DNA from: Bacteroidetes bacterium UBA2475 | GTDB taxonomy: Bacteria; Bacteroidota; Bacteroidia; B-17B0; Aurantibacillaceae | Reading direction: 5' to 3' | Assembly (NCBI GenBank): GCA_002342065.1 | Contig: DDPF01000013.1 | Span: forward strand, 186,001-250,000 | Length of the DNA stretch: 64,000 bases | Part shown: piece after piece, positions 44,896 through 54,366 of the stretch | Layout of the letters: each line of letters begins with the position of its first letter | Numbering within the stretch: the first letter of the stretch is position 1 | Made by a program: the position numbers and the translations under genes | Notes under the pieces: model-generated | Databases searched by the model: none | What the model saw: the letters and a program-made list of their open reading frames with translations, nothing else | Told to the model about the DNA's origin: nothing

Positions 44896-44952
44896 TAGTA
44901 AAGGTATCAACAAAATAATGGGCAAATTGTTTGAAAATTGAAAAAATTTATT

Positions 44953-45333
44953 TCAAATATCCTGTGCAATAAAAGTAACGGTAATAGTAATATTCTCATT
45001 TTTACCACACTTTAATTTTTCAATGGTTGCGTCGTACCAATAGGGTACAGAGAATTTTAAGTTGTATGTACCGGCTTCCAGACGATCGGTATAAACTCCT
45101 TTTTCGTCCATCTCCGGAAAAATAATTTCACCATTCACATCCATCTTTACATGGCTTTTAACCGGTTGGTTTGATGGACCAACAAATTTTATGGTAAGGT
45201 TCTCTGCGCTTTTACCGCCCGAGTTTAATTCGCGCATAATTACAACCTTGCTTTTTTTGGGTTGCCCTTTTGCTTGTGCATGTATGTTTAAGGAAACGAA
45301 TGCAAGAAAGGAAAGAAGAAGTATTTTTTTCAT
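44953..45333 (-). CDS. small exported protein, paralogue 1
   Basis: Not recognised by function. 126 residues: signal peptide (1-19), then a single beta-sandwich-like domain of about 95 residues with NQPVKSHVKM, GTYNLKFSVPYWYD and LKCGKNENITI. About half its residues match the next gene (45356-45745). The fold looks like a carboxypeptidase-regulatory/SpaA-like domain: it carries a conserved Cys. Confidence 0.75.
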   Translation of the reverse strand: MKKILLLSFLAFVSLNIHAQAKGQPKKSKVVIMRELNSGGKSAENLTIKFVGPSNQPVKSHVKMDVNGEIIFPEMDEKGVYTDRLEAGTYNLKFSVPYWYDATIEKLKCGKNENITITVTFIAQDI

Positions 45334-45355
45334 GGTTTTTAAATATAAAGAATTT

Positions 45356-45745
45356 CTAGTATATTCTTATCTCTTTAGCTTCAAAATAAACGTTTATGTT
45401 AATGTCTTCATTCTCTCCGCATCTTAAAGAATCAATAACAACATCGTACCAGGTAGGGACAAAGAATTTTAATTTGTATAAGCCTGTATCTAAATAAGTA
45501 ACATAAATACCTTTTGCATTAATTTTTGGAATAACCGTATCTTTATTCACCAGCATTTTTACATGGCTTTTAACAGGCTGCTTTGTAGGGCCAATAAAGC
45601 TTACCGTTAATTTAGCTGTGTTACGAATAATACCCTTTGGACTCATAAAACTTGAGATCTTATAAGTACTTTTTTTTGGTTGGGCGTTGATGTTTAACAT
45701 CCCAATAAAAATAAAAAGTAGAGTTATATAGAAGTGGTTTTTCAT
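45356..45745 (-). CDS. small exported protein, paralogue 2
   Basis: 129 residues from the ATG at 45745 (opens signal peptide MKNHFYITLLFIFIGMLNINAQ); an upstream in-frame GTG at 45757 would add four residues. Shared with paralogue 1: QPVKSHVKM, GxYxLKFxVPxWYD, LxCGxNEDIxIxV. Arose by tandem duplication. Role unknown. Confidence 0.75.
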   Translation of the reverse strand: MKNHFYITLLFIFIGMLNINAQPKKSTYKISSFMSPKGIIRNTAKLTVSFIGPTKQPVKSHVKMLVNKDTVIPKINAKGIYVTYLDTGLYKLKFFVPTWYDVVIDSLRCGENEDININVYFEAKEIRIY

Positions 45746-45797
45746 TTTTATATGCACGGATGCAAATCCGCGCTAACTGTTCTTATAAATTTTGCTC

Positions 45798-45845
45798 TAT
45801 TTCCCCGCAACGCCATCACCTTTTTGTTTCACAACTCTTATCCAC
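45798..45845. repeat. duplicate of the 3' end of the macroglobulin gene (copy A)
   Basis: 48 bases identical at 47 positions to 45970-46017, which encodes the last 15 codons and stop of the alpha-2-macroglobulin gene. Copy A still encodes the same C-terminal residues, with a TAG stop. It lies on the far side of the palindromic element at 45848-45964. Confidence 0.8.
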
Positions 45846-45847
45846 TC

Positions 45848-45964
45848 CGTCATTGCGAGGGCCCTTCGCCCGAAGTAATCACACACACACAAATTCCTCC
45901 TCCGTCGCTTTCGCGACACCTCCTCAAGAGGAGGACACTATGTGTGTTATCGCTCGCAATGATG
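45848..45964. repeat. 117-bp palindromic element with CGTCATTGCGAG ends (copy 2)
   Basis: CGTCATTGCGAG at 45848-45859 and its reverse complement with one mismatch at 45953-45964. Inside are two smaller hairpins (GTCGC-TTTC-GCGAC and CCTCCTC-AA-GAGGAGG). Same family as 11568-11665 by its ends; the interior differs. No coding capacity. Confidence 0.8.
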
Positions 45965-45968
45965 GCGA

Positions 45969-48900
45969 TTATTTCCCCGCAACTCCATCACCTTTTTGTT
46001 TCACAACTCTTATCCACATGCCCTTGGTGCGTGCGTAAATGCTATTATCGTACATTGCTTCAATATTTACAGATGGTAAATAATATTTGCCTTCGTAGCT
46101 GGCATTCATCATTACGTTAAAGGTTTTGCTCTCGTTAGTACCAAGATCAAAATAGGTTAACACCTTATCGTCTTTAATATCCTGGTAAGTGTAAGGAGAG
46201 TTCTTCAACACGGCCTCGTTCTCATCCATACGCGCGTTGTGAATTTCCCAACCGGATGGTACGTAATTGATCAACGCAATATTTTTTATCTCGCCCATTA
46301 AACCTAAATTCTTAACGTTAACGCTCATCATAAAATTAGTTCCCTGCACTAATTCTTCAGGACTAATAATATTACCGCTCATATCTTTATAAGTTATACT
46401 GGCAGTTATATTTTCGTTCTCTTCTTTTTCTTCACCAATTGGCGGTTTGCCACGGTTAATTAAACGTACATATAAATTGCCTTTGCCATTATTAACGATG
46501 GTAAAATTACCCGGACCATTATTTTTAAAGTCGATAGGTATTTGTGCAATGGTTGCTTTGCCTTTTAAATTAATGGCTTTACCATTCACCGTAACTTCTG
46601 CCTGCATGGCCGACGAACCACCAAATTTTTTAATGAAACTACTTACAGCCACCAAACCAAAAGCCGTTGTTTGTGTGCTTAACCAATTTTTAGAACCTAA
46701 AGCATCTGACACCTTTTTTAATTGTGCAAAGGCCTGTTGTTTTTTATTCATCAACGAAAGCACATCTAAAATAATAGCCTGGTCGCGATCTGATGAACCA
46801 TAAGTATAATAATTTACACGGTACACAGGTACATCAGAAGTTGCTTTAGAAATTAATTTTTCTGCTTCATCTGTTTGTCCAATTTGTGCATAAGCTCCTG
46901 CCAATAACCAGCGCGCCTGATTAGAGAGGGCAGGGTATTCGCGTAAACGGTTCATAGCGCTTAACACCGGTTGGTTAGCCAATGCAAGAACATACAAACG
47001 GTAAGCTTGTGGCTCATCATTATTAAAATATTTGTTCTTGTTCATTTCAAAATTTTGTGCCACCGAGGTTTGGTATTTTGCCCATGCAGCTTTAAAACCA
47101 CTTGGTAACTCGTAACCTTTTTTCTCGGCCATGATCATAAAATGTCCGCCGTAGGTCGATCCCCAATCATCCGGTGTAGTTAAACCCTGCCAATAAGAAA
47201 GTCCACCGCCATTGATCTGGAATTTGCGGATCTCGCTAATGCCATGCTTGATATTGGTCTCAATTTCTGTTTTGCGTTCAGGAGATAATTCCATAATATC
47301 ACTTAAATACAATTGTGCAAAGGTTTGCGAAGTAGTTTGCTCTATACAACCATGCGGGTAAGTAATTAAATATTTTAAACGCTCATCTAAATTTATTGGT
47401 GGAATAGTGGATACCTCAAGCACACCGGTATTAGTGCCCGGCAAGCCAAGTGGATTAAACGTTTCTTTTATGGTCTTGCCTGCATCTACCCAAAGATCTT
47501 TAATATCTGTCTGGTAAGGATTTGGATTTCTTACATCCAGCTCCATTTCGTAAACAGCTGTGTGGCCGCCGCCGGTTGCAGTAATTTTTGCTTTAGCAAT
47601 ACCTGTGAGATTTTTTACTTTAATATCAAACACTACCAGTTGCTCATCGTTTTTACCAACGTTAACCGATTTAGAATTTTTGCCAACGGTTTGCAGTAAA
47701 CCGTTAACTTCTACTTTTACGGTTGTGTTGCCAATATTATTATCGCCGCCAAAAACTGAGACAGGTAATTTTACTTCTTCGGTAACACTTAATACGCGGG
47801 GCAATGTGCCTAATACCATTAACGGTGCTTTTACAGGCGTGGTTTGTTCTGCCATACCGTAAGCGCCTTTAGCGCCAGCAATTACCATGGTGCGAACAGA
47901 ACCAACATACATTGGCATTTTAAAAGTAATGGTACGTTTCTCTCCTTTATTTAAATGGAAAGGACCAAAAAATCTAACCATTGGTTTAAAGCGGTTGGCT
48001 TTTGCGCCATCGTCGCCAACATCACTGCCGTCACCACCAATACTTAAAATGCGTTCAAGTTCAGCACCAAATGCGCCAATAACGTTATCGTACACATCCC
48101 AGGTTTTTACACCTAATGCTTCTTTAGCGTAAAAAGTAGAATGTGGGTTTGGTGTTTTAAAACGTGTAATATCTAACAGACCTTCGTCAACAACAGCTAA
48201 AGTAAATGCCATTTCTTTGCCATTATCTTCGCCAACAGTAATGCTTAAGTTTTGCTCCGGCACAATTGTTTTTGGCATGGTAATGTTTGGTTTCAAATGT
48301 GTTTCCGGATCATCAATACTAATTGGCACTACACCATATAAACGAATTGGAAGATCGTTAGTTCTTGCATGCGGTTGCATTAACGAAACGTGTACATAAA
48401 CATTCGGTGCCATCTCGGGCGTTACTTTAAATTTAAATACCGTGCTTCCTTTTTCAGTTTCTAACCAATGTGCTTCTAACACACGGCTGCCATTTTCAAT
48501 AGATACTAAAGCGCGGCCGTTTTGTGGCGAAGGAATTGTAATGACGGCTTCTTCGCCTGTTTTGTATTTTGCTTTATCTGTTGTAAAGCTTAGCATGTTA
48601 GAAACGATCTTGTTATCGCTGCCACCATCACGGTCCATCCAGTTACTCCAGTCAAAATAAACAACCTGCGAAGTAGAGTGCCCGCCATCAAGATCTATCA
48701 CACGCACTAAATAACGGCCCCATTCGTTCTGCTTGATCTTTACTTTAATTTTTGCGGCACCATTTTTAGAAGAAAAAGTTTCCTGTTGAATACTTCTGTG
48801 GTAATCGTCAGATGCGTAATTCGCTAATTCATCACGGTACTGATCCCACCACCAGCGCCACTCCAATTTATACAATTCAAATTTTAAGTTACCGCGCGAA

Positions 48901-51635
48901 ACGGGATTACCCAAAGCATCAACCGTTGCCACATCAATAAAATGTTCTTTATCGGTGTAAAGGATGCCCGAATTTTTTTCACCTTCAGGCATTTTAATAC
49001 CGGCGTAATAAGCGTAAGGTGAATAATCAACCGTAAAGCGATCGACACTAAAAGCACCACCTTGTTCAAATACCTGCGTGTTAAAGTTGGCTTTTAAAAG
49101 TCCGGGTGCATTTTTACCAAGATCTAATTTTAAAGGAAAGTTGGCGTTTCCGCTTTCATCTACCTTACCATCAAAAATAGTTATTTGTTGTGCTTCAAAA
49201 CGGATGGTTTGATCATCAAAATTATGTTCAGGATATTTTGGAAATTCTGTTCTTGCCGAGCTTAATGATACATTGATGTTAGCTGCTAAACCACGTGCCA
49301 TAGCACCTGTTAACCAATTGGTGTGTAGTTTAACGATATTATCTTTTGTACCAATAAGTAATTTATTATCGCCAACATTAATTTCAATTTTTAAACGGTT
49401 TGGCATAATGGCTTCCACACGCACGCTTTTGCTAAAGTGCATAGAACCAATTTTTATGTCTACGTTCCACAAACCGGTTGGCGCATTTTTATCGGTAGCG
49501 CATGAGAAATTATAAAAACCATCAACACCTTTATTGCTTAAAATACGTTTGTATAATTGACCTTGCGGGTTCATTAATTCAAACTGTACGGGATGGTTGG
49601 CAGGAATAGAACCTAGTTTATCTTCCAAAATAAAATTAAGGAATAACGAATCGCCCGGACGCCAAACGCCGCGCTCACCGTAAATAAAACCTTTCACACC
49701 TTTTTTAATAGCATCACCCGAAACATCGTACATACTTAAAGAAAGTGTTGCACCATCGTCTAATTTTAAATAAGCGCGTTGTTTATCTTTTTTAGCAACA
49801 AGAAAATATGGTTTTTGGCCCGGAGAAATAAATGCCTGGCCATCTGAATTTGTTTTTGAAGTAATGATGAGTTGTTTTTGATAATCGTAAAGTTCTATCT
49901 CAACACCGCTCATTGGTTTAGTAGTTACAAGATCGTTTACAACGGCAAACAGACTGCCGTCATTACCTTTTTTCAAGGTTAGACCAAGGTCAGAAGCTAA
50001 AATGCTTCTTGATACATTGCGTCCATATTGTCGGTAATAAGCAGCTTTACAAGGATTATCACGGTTACTCCAACTGTATTCATCGCCTTCATCACCATCG
50101 CCGCCATATTCTCCTTCGTATTCATAATCGTAGCCAGAAGAATATTCATCGTAATAATATCCGAAATATGAAGTATTGTCTTCATCTTCCGGTGCTTTAA
50201 TTTCTTCCATCTCAAATTTTTCGTCACCGCCGTTACCAACACAAGGAAAAGTAGAGTAAGCCTTTTTGAAACTTAAGTACACTTTGTAAATAGCGCCCGG
50301 TTCAGATTTAATAAGGCTACCAAGATCTAAAGAGAATTTTTTCCAAACGCCGTAATCAGCAGGATTAGTGATACCAAGGTTAATACGTTTCTCAATTATT
50401 TTTTTACCAACCTGCGCAATACTTCCGTTACCGTCAATATCGTTGGTTTGTAAAAATTGTAATACGTTGTTCTCGTAAATTTTAATGATCTTAACGTCAA
50501 CAGCACGCAGGTTAACGGTTTCAAAAGGCATTGAGAGGTTATTTGAAGAAGGTAAAATGTTACCGGTGCCCGAAAATTTAACCGCAGGTTTTACTTCTGT
50601 AAAAACAATATTGTGTTCTGAAGCCTCTTTTAAGTACTGGCCTTTGGTATCTTTTACGCCTTCGATCTTTAGAACGTAGGAACCACTTTTTGCTTTTGCA
50701 GGATAAATTAAAACCTGGTTATTATTGACGATATATTTTGTTTCGGTTAAATTAGCAATAGTAATAAGGCCTTCCAGAGATTGGTTCTGATCGATTGGGT
50801 TAGAAAAATTAACTAACACATAAGGATCGGCATCTGCAGAAATAACACGGGTATTTAAAAGTGCTAATTCACCCTTTGCCGGGATCTCATATGTTTGTTT
50901 AGCGGTGTAAGTAACGTCAAGTACTTTAGCGTCGCAATTAAGGATTAATTTACCTGTGCTGCTCCCCGCACGTTCGATACTGTCAATTACAAATTTGTGC
51001 AAGGTTCCTTTTTCGTTATGAACCCATTTAACATTCAGGTTTTTGCTATCTAATTTTGCGTCCAGTGCTTTTTCAACAAGACCACCATCAGCAAAATCGG
51101 CAGTAGAAATATTTCCGGTTAAACTATAAAGATCAACATCGTTAGAATGGTAGCTTTTAAGATCGTTTACCTGTAATTGTGCAGACTGTTTAATGGCCTG
51201 AAACTGGAATTCAAAATCCTGCAGTTCTTTTTTTACTTCCATTAACTTGCTAAGATGAAAAATAGCCTTATAGATCTGGCCAGGCTGCAAGCGCCCTGTT
51301 GGTTTAAATTCCATGGTTTGCCCGTCTTTCCAAACGGCTTCCCCTTCAATTTTAGGATCAAAAGAAAAATAACTTTCTTTTAAAGGCGTGTTTAATTGGG
51401 TTGTGCTGGCAAACTCGCTGCTCAACTTTATCTTAATAGTAGAACCGGTTGAAATATAACCAGTGGTGAATGCGCTGATATAGCTGGCAAATTCGGGGTT
51501 TATCTTATTGGCAATGCCACCGTTCTTGTTGCTCCCTGTAAGGTTCTTAAAAACATCGCGGTTATTATATATCAATACTACACCCGCTGTCATAGCCACA
51601 CCAATGGCCATGTATTTAATTTTGTTTAATAACAT
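45969..51635 (-). CDS. bacterial alpha-2-macroglobulin (YfhM-like)
   Basis: 1888 residues, an envelope protein thought to trap proteases that enter the periplasm. N-terminal membrane anchor (MLLNKIKYMAIGVAMTAGVVLI, no lipobox), then MG1/MG2 domains, a bait region, an Asp/Glu/Tyr-rich insert near 470-510, the alpha-2-macroglobulin core, and the thioester site YPHGCIEQ with C1430 and Q1433. Two unusual features: the thioester is present, unlike the ColA-type members, and the last 15 codons are duplicated downstream. Bacterial homologues are usually next to pbpC. Confidence 0.92.
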   Translation of the reverse strand: MLLNKIKYMAIGVAMTAGVVLIYNNRDVFKNLTGSNKNGGIANKINPEFASYISAFTTGYISTGSTIKIKLSSEFASTTQLNTPLKESYFSFDPKIEGEAVWKDGQTMEFKPTGRLQPGQIYKAIFHLSKLMEVKKELQDFEFQFQAIKQSAQLQVNDLKSYHSNDVDLYSLTGNISTADFADGGLVEKALDAKLDSKNLNVKWVHNEKGTLHKFVIDSIERAGSSTGKLILNCDAKVLDVTYTAKQTYEIPAKGELALLNTRVISADADPYVLVNFSNPIDQNQSLEGLITIANLTETKYIVNNNQVLIYPAKAKSGSYVLKIEGVKDTKGQYLKEASEHNIVFTEVKPAVKFSGTGNILPSSNNLSMPFETVNLRAVDVKIIKIYENNVLQFLQTNDIDGNGSIAQVGKKIIEKRINLGITNPADYGVWKKFSLDLGSLIKSEPGAIYKVYLSFKKAYSTFPCVGNGGDEKFEMEEIKAPEDEDNTSYFGYYYDEYSSGYDYEYEGEYGGDGDEGDEYSWSNRDNPCKAAYYRQYGRNVSRSILASDLGLTLKKGNDGSLFAVVNDLVTTKPMSGVEIELYDYQKQLIITSKTNSDGQAFISPGQKPYFLVAKKDKQRAYLKLDDGATLSLSMYDVSGDAIKKGVKGFIYGERGVWRPGDSLFLNFILEDKLGSIPANHPVQFELMNPQGQLYKRILSNKGVDGFYNFSCATDKNAPTGLWNVDIKIGSMHFSKSVRVEAIMPNRLKIEINVGDNKLLIGTKDNIVKLHTNWLTGAMARGLAANINVSLSSARTEFPKYPEHNFDDQTIRFEAQQITIFDGKVDESGNANFPLKLDLGKNAPGLLKANFNTQVFEQGGAFSVDRFTVDYSPYAYYAGIKMPEGEKNSGILYTDKEHFIDVATVDALGNPVSRGNLKFELYKLEWRWWWDQYRDELANYASDDYHRSIQQETFSSKNGAAKIKVKIKQNEWGRYLVRVIDLDGGHSTSQVVYFDWSNWMDRDGGSDNKIVSNMLSFTTDKAKYKTGEEAVITIPSPQNGRALVSIENGSRVLEAHWLETEKGSTVFKFKVTPEMAPNVYVHVSLMQPHARTNDLPIRLYGVVPISIDDPETHLKPNITMPKTIVPEQNLSITVGEDNGKEMAFTLAVVDEGLLDITRFKTPNPHSTFYAKEALGVKTWDVYDNVIGAFGAELERILSIGGDGSDVGDDGAKANRFKPMVRFFGPFHLNKGEKRTITFKMPMYVGSVRTMVIAGAKGAYGMAEQTTPVKAPLMVLGTLPRVLSVTEEVKLPVSVFGGDNNIGNTTVKVEVNGLLQTVGKNSKSVNVGKNDEQLVVFDIKVKNLTGIAKAKITATGGGHTAVYEMELDVRNPNPYQTDIKDLWVDAGKTIKETFNPLGLPGTNTGVLEVSTIPPINLDERLKYLITYPHGCIEQTTSQTFAQLYLSDIMELSPERKTEIETNIKHGISEIRKFQINGGGLSYWQGLTTPDDWGSTYGGHFMIMAEKKGYELPSGFKAAWAKYQTSVAQNFEMNKNKYFNNDEPQAYRLYVLALANQPVLSAMNRLREYPALSNQARWLLAGAYAQIGQTDEAEKLISKATSDVPVYRVNYYTYGSSDRDQAIILDVLSLMNKKQQAFAQLKKVSDALGSKNWLSTQTTAFGLVAVSSFIKKFGGSSAMQAEVTVNGKAINLKGKATIAQIPIDFKNNGPGNFTIVNNGKGNLYVRLINRGKPPIGEEKEENENITASITYKDMSGNIISPEELVQGTNFMMSVNVKNLGLMGEIKNIALINYVPSGWEIHNARMDENEAVLKNSPYTYQDIKDDKVLTYFDLGTNESKTFNVMMNASYEGKYYLPSVNIEAMYDNSIYARTKGMWIRVVKQKGDGVAGK

Positions 51636-51669
51636 GCTTTCTTAATTTGAACCTAAAAATAACATTTTT

Positions 51670-51690
51670 ACTTAAAGTAGCGCTTTAAGT
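51670..51690. promoter_or_regulatory. palindrome upstream of the macroglobulin gene
   Basis: ACTTAAAG and CTTTAAGT, perfect 8-base arms around TAGCG, 34 bases before the start codon. May be an operator or a hairpin. Confidence 0.35.
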
Positions 51691-51737
51691 GAGAAAAGAA
51701 TTGCGAGAAATTGTTAACGGAATTGGTGTATTGTTTC

Positions 51738-51892
51738 GTCCCTAAGGGACTTAGAAAGATATTTTTTTCTTGTTTCTATCATATTTAATCCCTAACGGGA
51801 TTTCGGAGAGTATTAAGGTATATCACAACTGTCCCGTAGGGACAGAATATCATAGAAAGGAAAAGACAAGAGAAATAAAGTCCCGTAGGGAC
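51738..51892. repeat. cluster of four GTCCC palindromes
   Basis: This holds most of the 327 bases without a gene (51636-51962). Four short palindromes: GTCCCTAAGGGAC (51738-51750), TCCCTAACGGGA (51789-51800), GTCCCGTAGGGAC (51831-51843) and GTCCCGTAGGGAC (51880-51892), spaced 38, 30 and 36 bases apart. They sit between divergent genes. This is the pattern of REP-type units. Confidence 0.75.
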
Positions 51893-51962
51893 GAAATATC
51901 GAATATCCGTAATTCTATAAATCGTAGCAAGATGCCATTGATCTTTAATCTACCTTTATGCT

Positions 51963-52991
51963 ATGAACGACAATTTAAACCCGGATGGTGAGAACCTGAA
52001 CACAACGGATAAGGAGATAGAGCGTGCTTTGCGGCCAATAGCCTTTGAAGATTTTAGCGGGCAGGAATCTGTGGTTGATAATTTACGTGTGTTTGTTGCC
52101 GCTGCCAAACAGCGTAACGAAGCGCTGGACCATGTTCTGCTACACGGACCTCCGGGTTTGGGTAAAACTACTTTGGCACATATTATTTCAAACGATCTGG
52201 GTGTAAATTTAAGAGTAACAAGTGGTCCGGTTTTAGATAAGCCCGGCGATCTGGCCGGTTTGCTTACCAATTTAGAACCTTTTGATGTTCTTTTTATTGA
52301 TGAGATACACCGTTTAAGTCCTATAGTTGAAGAATACTTATACTCCGCTATGGAAGATTATAAAATTGATATTATGATCGATAGCGGACCAAATGCCCGC
52401 ACAGTACAAATAAAATTAAATCCTTTTACTTTAGTTGGTGCTACCACACGCAGTGGCTTACTCACATCGCCTTTGCGTGCGCGTTTTGGCATTAACAGCC
52501 GTTTAAATTATTACGATAGTAAAGTACTAACAGGTATCATTCAAAGAAGTTCTGAAATTTTAAATGTTGCTATTAAAGATGAAGCAGCTTATGAAATTGC
52601 CCGAAGGAGTAGGGGAACTCCGCGTATTGCCAATGCACTTTTACGCAGAGTTAGAGATTTTGCGCAAATAAAAGGTAACGGATCCATTGATATTGAGATG
52701 GCTTCTTATTCTTTAAAAGCTTTAAATGTAGATAAGAATGGTTTGGATGAAATGGACCACCGCATTTTATTGTGTATTATAGATAAATTTAAAGGCGGGC
52801 CTGTAGGTATTGGCACTATTAGCACTGCTGTTGGTGAAGAAACAGGAACAATAGAAGAAGTTTACGAACCATTTTTAGTGCAAGAAGGTTATTTGACCCG
52901 CACACCACGTGGTCGTGAGGCTACAGAAAAAGCCTACAAACATCTTGGTAAAAGCATCTGGAAAAAAGATGGGGGTTTGTTTGATGTTTAA
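51963..52991 (+). CDS. ruvB: Holliday junction branch migration helicase RuvB
   Basis: 342 residues, usual length. AAA+ motor that drives branch migration with RuvA. Walker A GPPGLGKTT (about 60-68), Walker B FIDEIHRL, sensor GATTRSGLL, arginine-finger region, and C-terminal winged helix (EETGTIEEVYEPFLVQEGYL, TPRGREAT). The start ATGAACGACAAT lies right after the GTCCC cluster. RuvA and RuvC are not in the window. Confidence 0.97.
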   Translation: MNDNLNPDGENLNTTDKEIERALRPIAFEDFSGQESVVDNLRVFVAAAKQRNEALDHVLLHGPPGLGKTTLAHIISNDLGVNLRVTSGPVLDKPGDLAGLLTNLEPFDVLFIDEIHRLSPIVEEYLYSAMEDYKIDIMIDSGPNARTVQIKLNPFTLVGATTRSGLLTSPLRARFGINSRLNYYDSKVLTGIIQRSSEILNVAIKDEAAYEIARRSRGTPRIANALLRRVRDFAQIKGNGSIDIEMASYSLKALNVDKNGLDEMDHRILLCIIDKFKGGPVGIGTISTAVGEETGTIEEVYEPFLVQEGYLTRTPRGREATEKAYKHLGKSIWKKDGGLFDV

Positions 52992-53067
52992 CAGATATAA
53001 GTCGTTTGTCATAAGTCTTTAGCCCTTTATCCTTCAAAAAAAGTCCTATTTTTACGCCACCTGAATC

Positions 53068-54120
53068 ATGCAACGTAACCTAGGCTTAGATATACTCAGA
53101 ACCTGTTCCATTTCCCTTGTTTTATTGCATCATAGTGGAATAACTATTCCTTTTTTAGTAAGACCAGGGCTGGGTGGTTTAGGCGTTGAATTCTTTTTTG
53201 TATTAAGCGGATTTTTGATAGGCAACATTCTTTTAAACCAGTTACAAAAAGAAAACTCGTTTAAAAGCATTAAAACCTTTTGGATCAGGCGCTGGATGAG
53301 GATCTTACCCGCCTATTATTTTATGATCTTGTTCAAATTTATCTTTATTGATCATTCCATTGGTATGAACATTATTTATTATTTACTCTTTCTTCAAAAT
53401 AATTTTTACGGGATAGATTTTTACGATGTAACCTGGAGTTTGGTATTAGAAGAATGGTTCTACATTATGCTGCCTTTCTTTTTAACGGTCTTTTTAAAAT
53501 TAAATGGCACAAAATTAAGGACAGGTATTTTATTTTTTGTTCTATTCATTATTGGCGAATGTGCTTTACGTTTTATTTATGTGCAATTAAAGGGTGGAAA
53601 TTTCTCTGCTATTAACGGTAATGTGCTCTTACGGTTCGATTCTTTTATGATAGGTGTAATTTTAGCTTATTTAAAAATTAATTATGTAAGCATCTTCAAT
53701 AAATTAAATAATAAACTCATCTTTTTTGCCGCTTTATTTGGATTGATAGGCTACTTGTATCTTTTAAATTCAAACCCTGATCCCATTCAGTATTTTGATA
53801 ATTCGACCGCATTAAAGGTTTTTCATTACTCAATAGTTTCCATTTTTATTGGGTTGATGATCCCGGGTTTCTTCTTTTTAAGTATTTCGGGCATTAATAA
53901 TTCAATAGGAAAAGTGATCCATTTTGTGTTTACCAATATCAGTAAATTAACTTATTCTCTTTATTTGGTACATCCTTTGTTTTATTTTGTAATTCTTACC
54001 TTTAACCCAAATTACAATAAATTGCTTTTCTTTTTGTTTACTTTTGTATCGGCAATAGCCTTGTATTTTTTAGTAGAAAAACCTTTTTTAAGATTACGCG
54101 ATAAAAAAATACAAGAATAA
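53068..54120 (+). CDS. membrane acyltransferase (OafA/YrhL family)
   Basis: 350 residues, about ten membrane helices. Typical start LDILRTCSISLVLLHHSG with the catalytic-region His, VEFFFVLSGFLIG and the RWMRILPAYY motif. Adds acetyl or other acyl groups to envelope sugars. The target is unknown. Its stop is directly followed by the fragment at 54122. Confidence 0.92.
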   Translation: MQRNLGLDILRTCSISLVLLHHSGITIPFLVRPGLGGLGVEFFFVLSGFLIGNILLNQLQKENSFKSIKTFWIRRWMRILPAYYFMILFKFIFIDHSIGMNIIYYLLFLQNNFYGIDFYDVTWSLVLEEWFYIMLPFFLTVFLKLNGTKLRTGILFFVLFIIGECALRFIYVQLKGGNFSAINGNVLLRFDSFMIGVILAYLKINYVSIFNKLNNKLIFFAALFGLIGYLYLLNSNPDPIQYFDNSTALKVFHYSIVSIFIGLMIPGFFFLSISGINNSIGKVIHFVFTNISKLTYSLYLVHPLFYFVILTFNPNYNKLLFFLFTFVSAIALYFLVEKPFLRLRDKKIQE

Positions 54121-54121
54121 C

Positions 54122-54175
54122 ATGTTTCATTTCCTTTTAAGAACTATACTGGAATTGCAAGAAAAAGTGCAGTAA
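54122..54175 (+). pseudogene. vestigial start of the methyltransferase gene
   Basis: The first 27 bases (54122-54148) match 56657-56683, the start of the methyltransferase gene, at 25 positions; both differences are silent (both encode MFHFLLRTI). Then the match ends and the frame stops after 17 codons. It begins one base after the acyltransferase stop. Read as a leftover of the original gene start or a duplication caused by insertion of the cassette in between. Confidence 0.7.
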
Positions 54176-54366
54176 TATTAAATATATCCATTATAAAGGC
54201 GACTTAGCCATATGATCTTTTGACTATCTTCTACTCTTATCTAAATCTGTGTTAAGCCTGTTTTATTAAACTATTTACTTTGTTTGATATTCCCATAAAT
54301 CGATATATCTTATTATAAAGTAATAAATTTTCATACATTTACCTTGATTTGAGATACAAAACCATA

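Noticed and set aside
45758..45968. Small protein gene in the gap holding the palindromic element
   Set aside because: Short frames here consist of the element and the duplicated gene end; there is no start with a plausible ribosome site.
46447..50679. Open frames on the plus strand inside the macroglobulin gene
   Set aside because: Antisense shadows; low-complexity Pro/Ser/Thr-rich translations with no family resemblance.
51738..51892. Possible CRISPR array
   Set aside because: Only four 12-13 bp units, all palindromic and not identical, with unequal gaps and no cas genes. REP-like is the better reading.
54176..54366. RNA gene or regulatory element between the start fragment and the SpoIIE gene
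   Set aside because: AT-rich sequence with no strong hairpin, tRNA-like fold or clear promoter box.
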